The position numbers and the translations under genes were made by a program. A stretch of 64,000 nucleotides of DNA from positions 186,001 through 250,000 of the forward strand of contig NZ_CANLXG010000001.1 in NCBI RefSeq assembly GCF_947495025.1. Reading direction: 5' to 3'. Below, one piece after another: positions 7,905-16,751 of this stretch (the first letter of the stretch is position 1; every line of letters begins with the position of its first letter). This DNA comes from an uncultured Roseobacter sp. GTDB taxonomy: Bacteria; Pseudomonadota; Alphaproteobacteria; Rhodobacterales; Rhodobacteraceae. The notes below the pieces were generated by a model. It did not search any database. It had not been told where the DNA came from and worked only from the letters and a program-made list of their open reading frames with translations.

Positions 7905-8612
7905 ATGGCGACCAACAGAAAGCCCGATGCGGACCGGCTGAAAATCAGTCAGCGCATCGACCAGAGAATGCCGAACCCCAAACGGCGGCAGTCAACTCCG
8001 ACGGAATGGGCCATCAAGGGCGAGCTTTTCCTGAACTGCTCCTGTACGGTTTTCTGCCCCTGTGTGGTCAGCCTTGGTGCGCACCCACCAACCGAAGGTC
8101 ACTGTCATGCCTGGATGGCGATTGCCATTGACGAGGGTCACTATGAGGGCGAGAGCCTTGCCGGTCTGAACATCGGCCTGCTGGTCGATATTCCGGGCCG
8201 CATGGGCGAAGGGAACTGGAAAGTGGCCGCCTATGTCGACGAACGCGCCACCGGAAAGGCCTATAACGGTATTCTCCAGATTTTCTCGGGCGCTGCGGGC
8301 GGCACGACCGGTCTCTTTACGATGCTGGTGAGCGAGATCATCGGTGCCGAGCGCGCACCTGTCGAGATTGTACGCGAGGGTAACCGCAGGTCGATCATGA
8401 TCGGCCGTAAGATCCAGGGTGAGATCGAGATGGTTGCGGGCAAGGACCCCGCGCATCCCGTTATGGTCAGCAACTCCAAATACTGGATGGGTCCCGACAT
8501 CATCGCAGCGACCGGCCTGAAAAGCCGGGTGCGCGATTACGGACGTGTCTGGGACTTTGGCGGAAAATCGGCGGAGATCTGTCCGATCGACTGGAAAGGT
8601 CCCAAGGCGTGA
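7905..8612 (+). CDS. DUF1326 protein with Cys cluster
   Basis: A 235-residue soluble protein. The family-defining cluster is NCSCTVFCPC (Cys 45, 47, 51 and 53) followed by a downstream HCHAW, a likely metal site. The rest is the beta-rich DUF1326 domain, ending WDFGGKSAEICPIDWKGP. It starts three bases after the DUF2182 stop and its own stop overlaps the next start, so the pair is co-translated. Metal handling, perhaps copper, is inferred from the residues; no function is established for this pair. Confidence 0.83.
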   Translation: MATNRKPDADRLKISQRIDQRMPNPKRRQSTPTEWAIKGELFLNCSCTVFCPCVVSLGAHPPTEGHCHAWMAIAIDEGHYEGESLAGLNIGLLVDIPGRMGEGNWKVAAYVDERATGKAYNGILQIFSGAAGGTTGLFTMLVSEIIGAERAPVEIVREGNRRSIMIGRKIQGEIEMVAGKDPAHPVMVSNSKYWMGPDIIAATGLKSRVRDYGRVWDFGGKSAEICPIDWKGPKA

Positions 8613-9118
8613 TCGACCCGGGATATGTGCGGACCATGGCCCGTTACAACAGCTGGCAGAACAGCCAGCTGATCCCGTTGCTTGAGTCTCTGCCGGTCAA
8701 GGAACTGACAAAGAACAGAGGCGCATTCTTCGGCAGTCTGCTGGAGACTGCCAACCATCTGCTCTGGGGCGATACCATGTGGATGAGCCGGTTTGATCCG
8801 TCGGTTGAAAAACCAAAGGCGGATATATCCGGAAGTGCACAGATCCATCCGACAGTAGGATCCTGGGCAGCAGAAAGGTTCCGTATGGACGGCAAAATCC
8901 GGTACTGGGCTGACAGTCTGCGGCAACTGGATATGACCAACGAGCTGTCATTTTACTCCAGCGTTCTGGACCGTGATGTCAGAGCGCCGCTGGCCCCGTC
9001 TATTGTGCATTTCTTCAACCACCAGACCCACCACAGGGGCCAGATCCACGCCATGCTGACCGCTGCGGGTCAGACAGCGCCGGTCTCTGATCTCTTTCTC
9101 ATGCCAGAGGATGCCTGA
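8609..9118 (+). CDS. DinB-like protein
   Basis: A 169-residue four-helix protein. It has the DinB/YfiT metal-site pattern: one His in LLETANHLLWGDTMW near residue 50 and two in HFFNHQTHHRGQIHAM near residue 137. It begins MIDPGYVRTMARYNSWQNSQ, close to the family norm. The GTG start lies within GTGA (8609-8612), overlapping the DUF1326 stop. DinB-like proteins include thiol-dependent metalloenzymes such as bacillithiol or mycothiol transferases; the substrate here is unknown. Its position just before dmdA is noteworthy. Confidence 0.82.
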   Translation: MIDPGYVRTMARYNSWQNSQLIPLLESLPVKELTKNRGAFFGSLLETANHLLWGDTMWMSRFDPSVEKPKADISGSAQIHPTVGSWAAERFRMDGKIRYWADSLRQLDMTNELSFYSSVLDRDVRAPLAPSIVHFFNHQTHHRGQIHAMLTAAGQTAPVSDLFLMPEDA

Positions 9119-9119
9119 A

Positions 9120-10223
9120 ATGGCGTTTATTTCTCCTTCCCGCCGCCTGCGCCGGACCCCTTTCTCGGACGGTGTCGAAGCCGCCGGCGTCAAGGCGTAC
9201 ACGGTCTATAACCGGATGCTGCTGCCAACAGTTTTCGAAAGTGTTGAGGCGGATTACCACCACCTGAAAAACCATGTTCAGGTCTGGGACGTATCGGTCG
9301 AACGCCAGGTCGAGCTGCGTGGCCCGGATGCGGCGCGCCTGATGCAGATGCTCACACCACGCGACCTGCGGGGCATGCTGCCGGGCCGCTGTTTTTATGT
9401 GCCGATCGTTGACGAGACCGGCGGAATGCTCAACGATCCCGTTGCTGTAAAACTGGCCGAAGACCGCTGGTGGATTTCTATTGCTGACAGTGACCTGCTG
9501 CTCTGGGTCAAGGGTATCGCAAACGGTTACAGACTGGATGTGCTGGTCGACGAACCCGACGTTTCGCCGCTGGCGGTGCAGGGCCCGAAGGCAGACGAGC
9601 TGATGGTGCGGATCTTTGGCGAGACCATCAGAGACGTAAAGTTCTTTCGTTTCGGCCTCTTTGAGTTCGAAGGCCGGGAGCTGGTGGTGGCCCGGTCCGG
9701 TTATTCGAAGCAGGGCGGCTTTGAGATTTATGTTGAGGGCGCCGATCTGGGAATGCCGCTGTGGAACGCTCTTTTCGCCGCGGGCGAAGACCTGCAGGTT
9801 CGGGCCGGCTGCCCCAATGCGATCGAGCGTATCGAGGGTGGGTTGCTGTCTTACGGCAATGACATGACGGACGACAACACGCCGCACGAATGCGGCCTCG
9901 GCCGGTTCTGCGACACGCAGACAGCTATCGGCTGTATCGGCCGGGACGCATTGCTGCGGGTTGCAAAGGAAGGGCCGGTTCAGCAGGTGCGCGCCATTGC
10001 GATAGACGGCGATCCGGTGCCTGGCTCTGACCGGGCATGGCCGCTTTTTGCCAGCGGGCGCCGCGTCGGACAGATTACCTCCGCGGCGTGGAGTCCGGAC
10101 TATCATACCAATGTATCAATCGGCATGGTGCGGATGACCCACTGGGACACCGGCACCGAACTTGAGGTCGAAACGCCTGACGGGATGCGGCGCGCAACGG
10201 TTCAGCCTGGGTTCTGGATCTGA
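9120..10223 (+). CDS. dmdA: Dimethylsulfoniopropionate demethylase DmdA
   Basis: A 367-residue member of the GcvT/aminomethyltransferase fold that moves a methyl group from DMSP to tetrahydrofolate, giving methylmercaptopropionate. It begins MAFISPSRRLRRTPFSDGVE and contains FVPIVDETGGMLNDPVAVKL-like text, PDVSPLAVQGPKADELM, VVARSGYSKQGGFEIYVEG and ERIEGGLLSYGNDMT, which match roseobacterial DmdA rather than glycine-cleavage T protein. ATG 9120 is preferred because AGAGG at 9106-9110 is correctly spaced for it; ATG 9111 would sit right against that site. It is followed by acuI. Confidence 0.93.
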   Translation: MAFISPSRRLRRTPFSDGVEAAGVKAYTVYNRMLLPTVFESVEADYHHLKNHVQVWDVSVERQVELRGPDAARLMQMLTPRDLRGMLPGRCFYVPIVDETGGMLNDPVAVKLAEDRWWISIADSDLLLWVKGIANGYRLDVLVDEPDVSPLAVQGPKADELMVRIFGETIRDVKFFRFGLFEFEGRELVVARSGYSKQGGFEIYVEGADLGMPLWNALFAAGEDLQVRAGCPNAIERIEGGLLSYGNDMTDDNTPHECGLGRFCDTQTAIGCIGRDALLRVAKEGPVQQVRAIAIDGDPVPGSDRAWPLFASGRRVGQITSAAWSPDYHTNVSIGMVRMTHWDTGTELEVETPDGMRRATVQPGFWI

Positions 10224-10299
10224 TACCAGACAGGTAACGCCCCTGCGGCACGACCGGAAATGATGACAAACGGGGCCGAGCGCCCGGAAGGAGATAACG

Positions 10300-11292
10300 A
10301 TGTTTAACGCACTGGTGGTCAGCAAGGATGAGGACAGCGGCAAGACCTCGGCGGCTGTACAGGAAATCAGTACCGAACAGCTGCCCGCAGGCGATGTAAC
10401 TGTTGCAGTCGAGTATTCGACTGTGAACTACAAGGATGGTCTGTGTATCGGGCCTGGTGGTGGTCTTGTACGGAACTATCCGCATGTGCCGGGCATCGAT
10501 TTCGCCGGTACCGTCGAAAGCTCGGACGATTCACGCTATAAACCCGGTGACAAGGTCGTGCTGACCGGCTGGCGCGTCGGCGAGGTGCACTGGGGTGGAT
10601 ATGCCCAGAAAGCGCGCGTAAAGGCCGACTGGCTGGTGCCGCTGCCCGATGGCCTTGATACACGTCAGGCGATGGCGGTGGGCACCGCCGGCTTTACGTC
10701 GATGCTGGCCGTAATGGCACTTGAGGATCACGGTCTCAGACCCGGTGACGGCCCGGTTCTGGTCACGGGCGCTGCCGGTGGTGTCGGGTCGGTCGCTGTG
10801 GCGATCCTTGCTGCTCTGGGCCATGAAGTTGCGGGTGTCACAGGACGTCCTGAAACCGCAGACTATCTGACATCGCTCGGTGCCACCCAGATCGTTGCCC
10901 GCGAAGAGATTAATGAAACAGTCAAACGCCCGCTCGAGGCTGAAAGCTGGGCGGGCTGTGTCGATGCTGTCGGGGGAGCAATGCTGGCCCGCGTGCTGGG
11001 GCAGATGAAATATGGTGCGTCGGTCTCGGCTGTCGGCCTTGCCGGAGGGGCCGGGCTGCCGGCCACCGTCATTCCGTTCCTGCTGCGCGGTGTGAACCTG
11101 CTGGGCATCGATTCGGTGATGCAGCCTTATGATAACCGTCTGCGGGCCTGGCAGCGTATTGCGGACGACCTGCCGATGGACAAGCTTGAAGCGATGGTAC
11201 AGCCCGCCACGCTCTCTGACCTGCCACAGCTGGGTGCTGACATTCTGAAAGGCCAGGTCAAGGGCAGGGTCGTTGTCGACGTAAATGCCTGA
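10300..11292 (+). CDS. acuI: Acryloyl-CoA reductase AcuI
   Basis: A 330-residue zinc-free medium-chain reductase. It opens MFNALVVSKDEDSGKTSAAV, has STVNYKDGLCI typical of the YhdH/AcuI group, and a dinucleotide-binding loop in VTGAAGGVGSVAVAIL near residue 155. AcuI converts toxic acryloyl-CoA to propionyl-CoA with NADPH during DMSP and acrylate breakdown. A strong AAGGAG site precedes ATG 10300. The dmdA-acuI order is known from Ruegeria pomeroyi. The gap to dmdA is 76 bases, so the two are probably co-transcribed. Confidence 0.93.
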   Translation: MFNALVVSKDEDSGKTSAAVQEISTEQLPAGDVTVAVEYSTVNYKDGLCIGPGGGLVRNYPHVPGIDFAGTVESSDDSRYKPGDKVVLTGWRVGEVHWGGYAQKARVKADWLVPLPDGLDTRQAMAVGTAGFTSMLAVMALEDHGLRPGDGPVLVTGAAGGVGSVAVAILAALGHEVAGVTGRPETADYLTSLGATQIVAREEINETVKRPLEAESWAGCVDAVGGAMLARVLGQMKYGASVSAVGLAGGAGLPATVIPFLLRGVNLLGIDSVMQPYDNRLRAWQRIADDLPMDKLEAMVQPATLSDLPQLGADILKGQVKGRVVVDVNA

Positions 11293-11302
11293 TGTTTCTG
11301 TG

Positions 11303-11375
11303 CCAGGGGGGGCGCCCGTGCCGGGTGGCAGCCCCCGGCCACCACAGCCGGGCCGCCCGGTCGGGCGGGTGAACT
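11303..11375 (+). terminator. GC-rich hairpins after acuI
   Basis: Just past the acuI stop are overlapping inverted repeats, including GCCGGG...CCCGGC and a second GGGCCGCCCG...CGGGCGG arrangement. There is no following T-run, so rho-independent termination is uncertain; they could instead protect the transcript end. Confidence 0.4.
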
Positions 11376-11466
11376 CCCTGCTGCCTCAGGCAACTGCGGC
11401 TATGACAGATTGACCGATCTGCTACATCGGCCGTAGCCTGACTCTGGCGGGCAATGGAATGCGACG

Positions 11467-12111
11467 ATGCTGATGGAGACTTATCTGATCTACCTCGCGG
11501 CGGTCGCGGTTTTCTTTGCGACACCACCCGACACCAGCCAGCTGCTCATTATTTCAAACAGTGTCAGATACGGACTGCGGCGCAGTGCCTTTACAATTGC
11601 CGGAGATCTCGTCGCAAACAGCCTTCAGATGACCTGCGCGGCGTTCGGACTTGCCGCTGTCATCGCCACGTCGGCCGAAGCATTCGTCTGGATAAAATGG
11701 CTGGGTGTTGCCTATCTGGTCTGGCTTGGCGTTCAGCTTCTGCTGTCCCGTGCCCGACCCGGTGATGTTGCAGCCGATCAGTCCGGTCAGGCATTCCGGT
11801 TGTTCCGGCAGGGCTTTGTGACATCTCTGGCGAACCCTTTTGCAGTGGTTTTTTTCGGTGCCCTTTTTCCGCAGTTTATCGACCCTGCGATGCCCGTACT
11901 GCCCCAGCTTGTTCTTCTGGGCATCACGTATCTGGCCGTCGACGGCGCCATATTGCTTCTGTGGGCCTGGCTCGGGCAGCGGGCTGCTGCAGCGCTCAGC
12001 CAGTTCTCTTTCGGCCTGCTGAACAAAATATGCGGTGGCCTAATGATTGCGGCGGCGGCTCTGCTGGCAGGTAAGGATTTTCAGCCTGATAATCAGATGC
12101 CAGCCAGATAG
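11467..12111 (+). CDS. LysE/RhtB-family exporter
   Basis: A 214-residue membrane protein with six hydrophobic segments. It opens MLMETYLIYLAAVAVFFATP and carries PPDTSQLLIISNSVRYGLRR, the family's first-loop motif in a form lacking the usual PGP. Later FVTSLANPFAVVFFGALFPQ is the typical second-half motif. Such proteins export amino acids or related metabolites; the substrate cannot be read. It stands alone, with about 175 bases from acuI and a large gap after it. Confidence 0.85.
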   Translation: MLMETYLIYLAAVAVFFATPPDTSQLLIISNSVRYGLRRSAFTIAGDLVANSLQMTCAAFGLAAVIATSAEAFVWIKWLGVAYLVWLGVQLLLSRARPGDVAADQSGQAFRLFRQGFVTSLANPFAVVFFGALFPQFIDPAMPVLPQLVLLGITYLAVDGAILLLWAWLGQRAAAALSQFSFGLLNKICGGLMIAAAALLAGKDFQPDNQMPAR

Positions 12112-12640
12112 ACAGCGGCCACACGAGGGCATTTGCCTAATGGCAGAGCGGCAGGCACGTTTCCGATGATGGCAAAGTCGCCCACTCAGTTGTGCAGAAG
12201 GCAAGAGGCCCTCACCGCGGCCCGGTATGGTCTGGCGCGGGCCGGCCGGCGCAGAGCGGGCGTGGCATGATCACAAACAGACCGGTGGCCCGGTGAGTTT
12301 TTAAAGTCGCACGACCGATTGCCAGCAGCCTTCGCCGGCAGATGTGTTCCCTGACCGGTGGAGGACTGACTTCGCTCTGTGCGCTGACTGGTTCCGGGTC
12401 GCAGGACAGGGCTCTGTCACAACTCTCTGAGCTTTCGCGTTCCGGAAATACGTCAGATCCGGGTCTCCCGGTGTACGGCGACCGGGACCGAAAAGACCGG
12501 TTCTAAGGGTCAGAAGCATGTGTCGCCCCGGAGCAGATGTCAGCGCGGTACAGACTACAGGTTTGCGACATACATGGCCGGTCAGCTTTTGTGGAAACCG
12601 GCCTCTTGACGCCAGCGCCTGACCGGACAACGGTGCGGGC
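12112..12640. other. Intergenic region, no gene recognised
   Basis: These 529 bases contain one modest hairpin followed by T residues (listed separately). An open frame of 113 codons on the minus strand has no protein-like character: no ribosome site and a composition that looks random. No tRNA, riboswitch or repeat was recognised. Divergent remnants or an unknown small RNA are possible. Confidence 0.4.
12281..12302 (+). terminator. Candidate rho-independent terminator
   Basis: ACCGG-TGGC-CCGGT forms a 5-bp stem with a 4-base loop and is followed by GAG and five T residues (12298-12302). It is about 170 bases downstream of the LysE-family stop, so it may end that transcript. The stem is short. 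Confidence 0.4.
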
Positions 12641-13864
12641 ATGACACTTGATACAGACTTCGTCCGGGCGCAGTTTCCGGCCTTTGGTGAACCGGCTCTT
12701 GCAGGGCAGGCATTCTTTGAAAACGCAGGCGGTTCCTATACCTGCCGGCAGGTGATTGACCGGCTCATGCGGTTCTATACCGAGCGCAAGGTCCAGCCCT
12801 ATGCACCCTACGAGGCGAGCCGTCTCGGCGGTGAGGAGATGGATGAGGCACGCACCCGGATGGCGGCCATTCTGGGCGTGGCCGGGGATGAGCTGAGCTT
12901 TGGCCCCTCGACGACACAGAATACATATGTGCTGGCCCAGGCCTTTGCCGGGATGATGCAGCCGGGTGAGGCCATCGTTGTCACCAATCAGGACCACGAG
13001 GCAAACACAGGGCCCTGGCGGCGCCTGGCCGAACGGGGAATCGAAATCCGTGAATGGAAGATAAGTCCGGATACCGGCCATCTGGATCCGGATGATCTGG
13101 AGAACCTGCTGGACGAAAGCGTGCGTCTTGTGTGTTTCCCGCACTGCTCCAACGTGGTGGGAGAGATCAATGCGGTGACGGAAATCACCGCGCTGGCGCA
13201 CGCGGCGGGTGCTTTTACTTGCGTCGACGGCGTTTCCTACGCGCCGCACGGGTTTCCGGATGTGGGTGCGCTGGGACCGGACATCTATCTGTTCTCGGCC
13301 TACAAAACGTACGGTCCTCACCAGGGCCTGATGGTTATCCGGCGCACCCTTGCAGAACTGCTGCCCAACCAGGGGCATCACTTTAACGGGGACAGTCTGT
13401 ACAAACGCTTCACGCCCGCCGGGCCGGATCATGCCCAGGTCGCGGCCTGCGCGGGCATGGCAGACTATGTTGATACGCTTTACGCGCATCATTTCGACGA
13501 AGACGCGGCGCCCACTGTGCGCGGACAGGCTGTGCATGATCTGATGCGTGCGCAGGAAGTGTCCCTGCTTCAGCCCCTTCTGGATGCGGTCTCAGCGCGC
13601 AATTCTGTCCGGCTGCTGGGCCCCGACAGGGCCGAAAACCGTGCGCCGACTGTGGCTTTGTCGCTGAACCGGGATGGCGAAGAGGTGGCTGCAGCGCTGG
13701 CAGAGCATGGGATTATGGCCGGAGGCGGCGATTTCTATGCCGGGCGTGCGCTCGGGGCGATGGGGGTGGATATGCGGCACGGTGTACTGCGGCTGAGTTT
13801 CACCCATTACACCACCCGTGCAGAAGTCGAAAAACTGACCGTTGCGCTGGATCGTGTTCTTTGA
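12641..13864 (+). CDS. Class V aminotransferase / cysteine desulfurase-like PLP enzyme
   Basis: A 407-residue fold-type I PLP protein. It has FENAGGSYTCRQV near residue 28, SFGPSTTQNTYVLAQ around 88, NQDHEANTGPWRRL, a cofactor-binding CVDGVSYAPHG and the Schiff-base lysine in FSAYKTYGPHQG near residue 227. This arrangement is the NifS/SufS-like branch often annotated as cysteine desulfurase-like or isopenicillin-epimerase-like. No Isc/Suf partners are nearby, so a role in iron-sulfur assembly is not supported. The photolyase gene starts 68 bases later on the same strand. Confidence 0.8.
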   Translation: MTLDTDFVRAQFPAFGEPALAGQAFFENAGGSYTCRQVIDRLMRFYTERKVQPYAPYEASRLGGEEMDEARTRMAAILGVAGDELSFGPSTTQNTYVLAQAFAGMMQPGEAIVVTNQDHEANTGPWRRLAERGIEIREWKISPDTGHLDPDDLENLLDESVRLVCFPHCSNVVGEINAVTEITALAHAAGAFTCVDGVSYAPHGFPDVGALGPDIYLFSAYKTYGPHQGLMVIRRTLAELLPNQGHHFNGDSLYKRFTPAGPDHAQVAACAGMADYVDTLYAHHFDEDAAPTVRGQAVHDLMRAQEVSLLQPLLDAVSARNSVRLLGPDRAENRAPTVALSLNRDGEEVAAALAEHGIMAGGGDFYAGRALGAMGVDMRHGVLRLSFTHYTTRAEVEKLTVALDRVL

Positions 13865-13932
13865 GCAGATTTTCCTGATCCATGTGCTCATGGCATCCGT
13901 ATTCCAGTTAAGACTTTGGAAAGGGTCAGGGT

Positions 13933-15351
13933 TTGAGCAGTTCACCGGTAATTCTGTGGTTTCGCCGTGATCTTCGTCTGAGCGATCATGCCGCGCTCGC
14001 TGCGGCGGCTGCGACAGGGCGAGCTGTCATCCCTGTTTTCATCCATGACAAACAGGTTGAAGAACTCGGCGCAGCCCCGAAATGGCGTCTGGAGCTTGGT
14101 GTCGGGCATTTTGCCAGGCGTCTTGACGCTCTCGGCAGCCGTCTGATCCTGCGGCGCGGGGATGCGCTGGCTGTTCTGCGCGAACTGATTGCAGAAACCG
14201 GTGCCGGTGCTGTCTGGTGGTCGCGCCTTTATGATCCGGACGCGGTTTCGCGGGACAGCGAGATAAAATCAAATCTGAAGGACGCGGGGGTCGACGCGCG
14301 TTCTTTCGGTGGCCATCTGATGTTTGAACCCTGGACGGTTGAGACAAAAACCGGTGGGTATTACCGGGTCTACACACCATTCTGGAACTCCGTAAAGACA
14401 CGGGATGTCGAGGCACCGGTGCCCGCGCCCGCAACACTTGCCGCGCCTGACAGCTGGCCTTTGGGCGATGCGCTGGACGACTGGCACATGAGCGATGCCA
14501 TGAACCGGGGTGCCGACGTGGTGCGCCCCTGGGTCCGGCTGGGCGAGGACGCAGCCCAGGACCGTCTGCAGACGTTCATGTCAGATATCGTTGCGCGCTA
14601 TGATACGACGCGCGACCTGCCGGGTGTCGACGGAACCTCCGGGCTGTCCGAGAACCTGGCGCTGGGAGAGATAAGCCCGCACCAGTGCTGGCATGCCGGA
14701 CGGCGGGCAATGGAAGAGGGGCGCGCCGGGGCGGAAACGTTCCTGAAGGAGCTGGTATGGCGTGAGTTTGCCTATCACCTGATGCATCACACGCCGCATA
14801 TCCTGACATCGAACTGGAAAGAGGACTGGAACGCCTTTCCCTGGAACACCGATGCCCAGGCTGAAAAAGTTGTGGCATGGAAACAGGGCAGGACGGGTAT
14901 CCGGTTTGTCGATGCCGCGATGCGCGAACTCTACGTCACCGGCCGGATGCACAACCGCGGCCGTATGATCGTGGCCAGCTATCTGACCAAGCACCTGCTG
15001 ACGGACTGGAAAATCGGTCTGGACTGGTTTGCTGACTGCCTGATCGACTGGGACCCTGCCAGCAATGCGATGGGCTGGCAGTGGTCGGCTGGCTCAGGCC
15101 CGGATGCCACTCCCTATTTCCGCATCTTCAACCCGGTCACACAGCTCGAAAAATTCGATGGGGACAAAACCTATGTCCGCCGGTGGATTGCCGAAGGGTA
15201 CAAAGACCCGTCAGACACGGCTGTGTCCTTCTACAGGGCCATTCCGCAATCGTGGGGGCTGTCACCGGACGACAGATATCCCGCTCCGGTAGTGCCCGCG
15301 GACGAAGGTCGCAAAATCGCGCTTTCTGCCTACGAAAACAGGGGCTTCTGA
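13933..15351 (+). CDS. phrB: Deoxyribodipyrimidine photolyase (cryptochrome/photolyase family)
   Basis: A 472-residue class I-type photolyase. The N-terminal antenna domain starts PVILWFRRDLRLSDHAALAA. The C-terminal FAD domain contains TFLKELVWREFAYHLMHHTP, GIRFVDAAMRELYVTGRMHN and DWDPASNAMGWQWSAGSGPD, with PYFRIFNPVTQ after it, all diagnostic of DNA photolyases that repair UV-induced cyclobutane dimers with light. The start is TTG 13933 with a purine-rich GGAAAGGG upstream. It is followed 69 bases later by the CFA-synthase-like gene, a pairing seen in singlet-oxygen responses of Rhodobacter. Confidence 0.93.
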   Translation: MSSSPVILWFRRDLRLSDHAALAAAAATGRAVIPVFIHDKQVEELGAAPKWRLELGVGHFARRLDALGSRLILRRGDALAVLRELIAETGAGAVWWSRLYDPDAVSRDSEIKSNLKDAGVDARSFGGHLMFEPWTVETKTGGYYRVYTPFWNSVKTRDVEAPVPAPATLAAPDSWPLGDALDDWHMSDAMNRGADVVRPWVRLGEDAAQDRLQTFMSDIVARYDTTRDLPGVDGTSGLSENLALGEISPHQCWHAGRRAMEEGRAGAETFLKELVWREFAYHLMHHTPHILTSNWKEDWNAFPWNTDAQAEKVVAWKQGRTGIRFVDAAMRELYVTGRMHNRGRMIVASYLTKHLLTDWKIGLDWFADCLIDWDPASNAMGWQWSAGSGPDATPYFRIFNPVTQLEKFDGDKTYVRRWIAEGYKDPSDTAVSFYRAIPQSWGLSPDDRYPAPVVPADEGRKIALSAYENRGF

Positions 15352-15420
15352 AACTCTGTGTCTCAGGTTAACGTATTTCTGTAAACTGCCATGCCGCAAG
15401 AACGAACGGAACACCGATCT

Positions 15421-16629
15421 ATGATCCTCACCTCCACTGACGGCCAGACCGGACTGCCGCGATACTTTGCCCGTGTCTTTGCAATGTCGCAGCAGATGAA
15501 CAACGGCCGCATTGATTTTGTTCTGCCGGATGGCCGGCGATTTCGTGCAGAGGGCAGGCACCCCGGACCTGTGGCCGAGATGGACATTCACAACGACGAT
15601 CTCTTTGCCCGTCTGATCCGGGAAGGTGATCTGGGATTCTGTGACGCCTATCTCGACAACTGGTGGTCTACCCCTGATCTTCAGGCCTTTATGGATCTGG
15701 TGCACGCGGATAACGAAGACATCTACGACGGTTTTCCTGGTATGGCGCTGGTGCGCAACTTTGAAAAATTCCGCTTCTGGCTTCAGCGTAACAACAAGAC
15801 GCAGGCGCGGCGGAACATCAGTTATCACTATGATCTGGGCAACGAGTTCTATGGCCTGTGGCTGGATGACACGATGACTTATTCTTCGGCGCTGTTCGAG
15901 ACAGGTCAGGAAAGCACCGAAAATGCCCAGACAGCAAAATACAGGTCCATGGTGGATCAGATGGGCGTCAAACCCGGCGATCATATCCTTGAGATCGGTT
16001 GCGGCTGGGGTGGGTTTGCCGAATATGCTGCCAAAGAGCGCGGGCTGAAGGTCACAGGGCTCACCATCAGCGAAGAGCAGTTTAAATACGCCAGAGAACG
16101 CATTGAAAATGCAGGTCTTTCTGATCTTGTTACCTTCAAGCTGCAGGATTACCGCGACGAGGACGGTACCTATGACGGGATCGCATCCATCGAAATGTTC
16201 GAGGCTGTCGGCGAGAAATACTGGCCCGTTTACTTTGATACCGTGCGCGAACGTCTGAAGCCGGGCAAAACCGCCACCCTGCAGATCATCACTGTCGCTG
16301 ACCGCCGGTGGCAGGTTTACAAGCGCGGTGTCGATTTCATCCAGAAATACATCTTTCCGGGCGGTATGCTGCCCAGCCCGGGCGCGCTGAAGTCACAGAT
16401 ACACCGGGCAGGTCTCGGGATTGAGCGCTCTGTTGAGTTTGGTCACAGCTATTCGATCACCCTGCGTCGCTGGCATGAGACGTTCAACGAACGGTGGGAT
16501 CAGGTCAGTGCTATGGGCTTTGACGAGCGGTTCCGCCGCATGTGGAACTTCTATCTGACCTCCTGCGCGTCGACTTTTGAAAGCTCCAACTGCGATGTCA
16601 CCCAGATTACGGTGCGCCGCCCGGGCTGA
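15421..16629 (+). CDS. Cyclopropane-fatty-acyl-phospholipid synthase-like methyltransferase
   Basis: A 402-residue S-adenosylmethionine-dependent enzyme. Residues 120-400 hold the CFA synthase domain: NISYHYDLGNEFYGLWLDDT, the SAM motif ILEIGCGWGGFAEYAA, IASIEMFEAVGEKYWPVYFD and QKYIFPGGMLPS. It would modify unsaturated acyl chains of membrane lipids. ATG 15421 and an ATG ten codons earlier (15391) are both possible. In Rhodobacter sphaeroides a photolyase and a CFA-like gene belong to the RpoE/ChrR singlet-oxygen regulon; adjacency here suggests the same stress link. Confidence 0.88.
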   Translation: MILTSTDGQTGLPRYFARVFAMSQQMNNGRIDFVLPDGRRFRAEGRHPGPVAEMDIHNDDLFARLIREGDLGFCDAYLDNWWSTPDLQAFMDLVHADNEDIYDGFPGMALVRNFEKFRFWLQRNNKTQARRNISYHYDLGNEFYGLWLDDTMTYSSALFETGQESTENAQTAKYRSMVDQMGVKPGDHILEIGCGWGGFAEYAAKERGLKVTGLTISEEQFKYARERIENAGLSDLVTFKLQDYRDEDGTYDGIASIEMFEAVGEKYWPVYFDTVRERLKPGKTATLQIITVADRRWQVYKRGVDFIQKYIFPGGMLPSPGALKSQIHRAGLGIERSVEFGHSYSITLRRWHETFNERWDQVSAMGFDERFRRMWNFYLTSCASTFESSNCDVTQITVRRPG

Positions 16630-16751
16630 AAAATTCCCTGAAAATGCCCCGGATTAACCCTTTTTGAGCCAGCTGTGTGGAATAAACAGTGCTGACCTGC
16701 GCCCGTGTGGCGACAGGCAGGCAGTACACAGGCAGTTTCACAGGAGTGGTT

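Noticed and set aside
12301..12642. A 113-codon minus-strand frame in the gap before the PLP enzyme
   Set aside because: No ribosome site, no family features, and composition like antisense frames.
12641..13864. Iron-sulfur cluster cysteine desulfurase (sufS/iscS)
   Set aside because: No Suf or Isc genes are nearby and the substrate loop is not typical; only a general class V call is supported.
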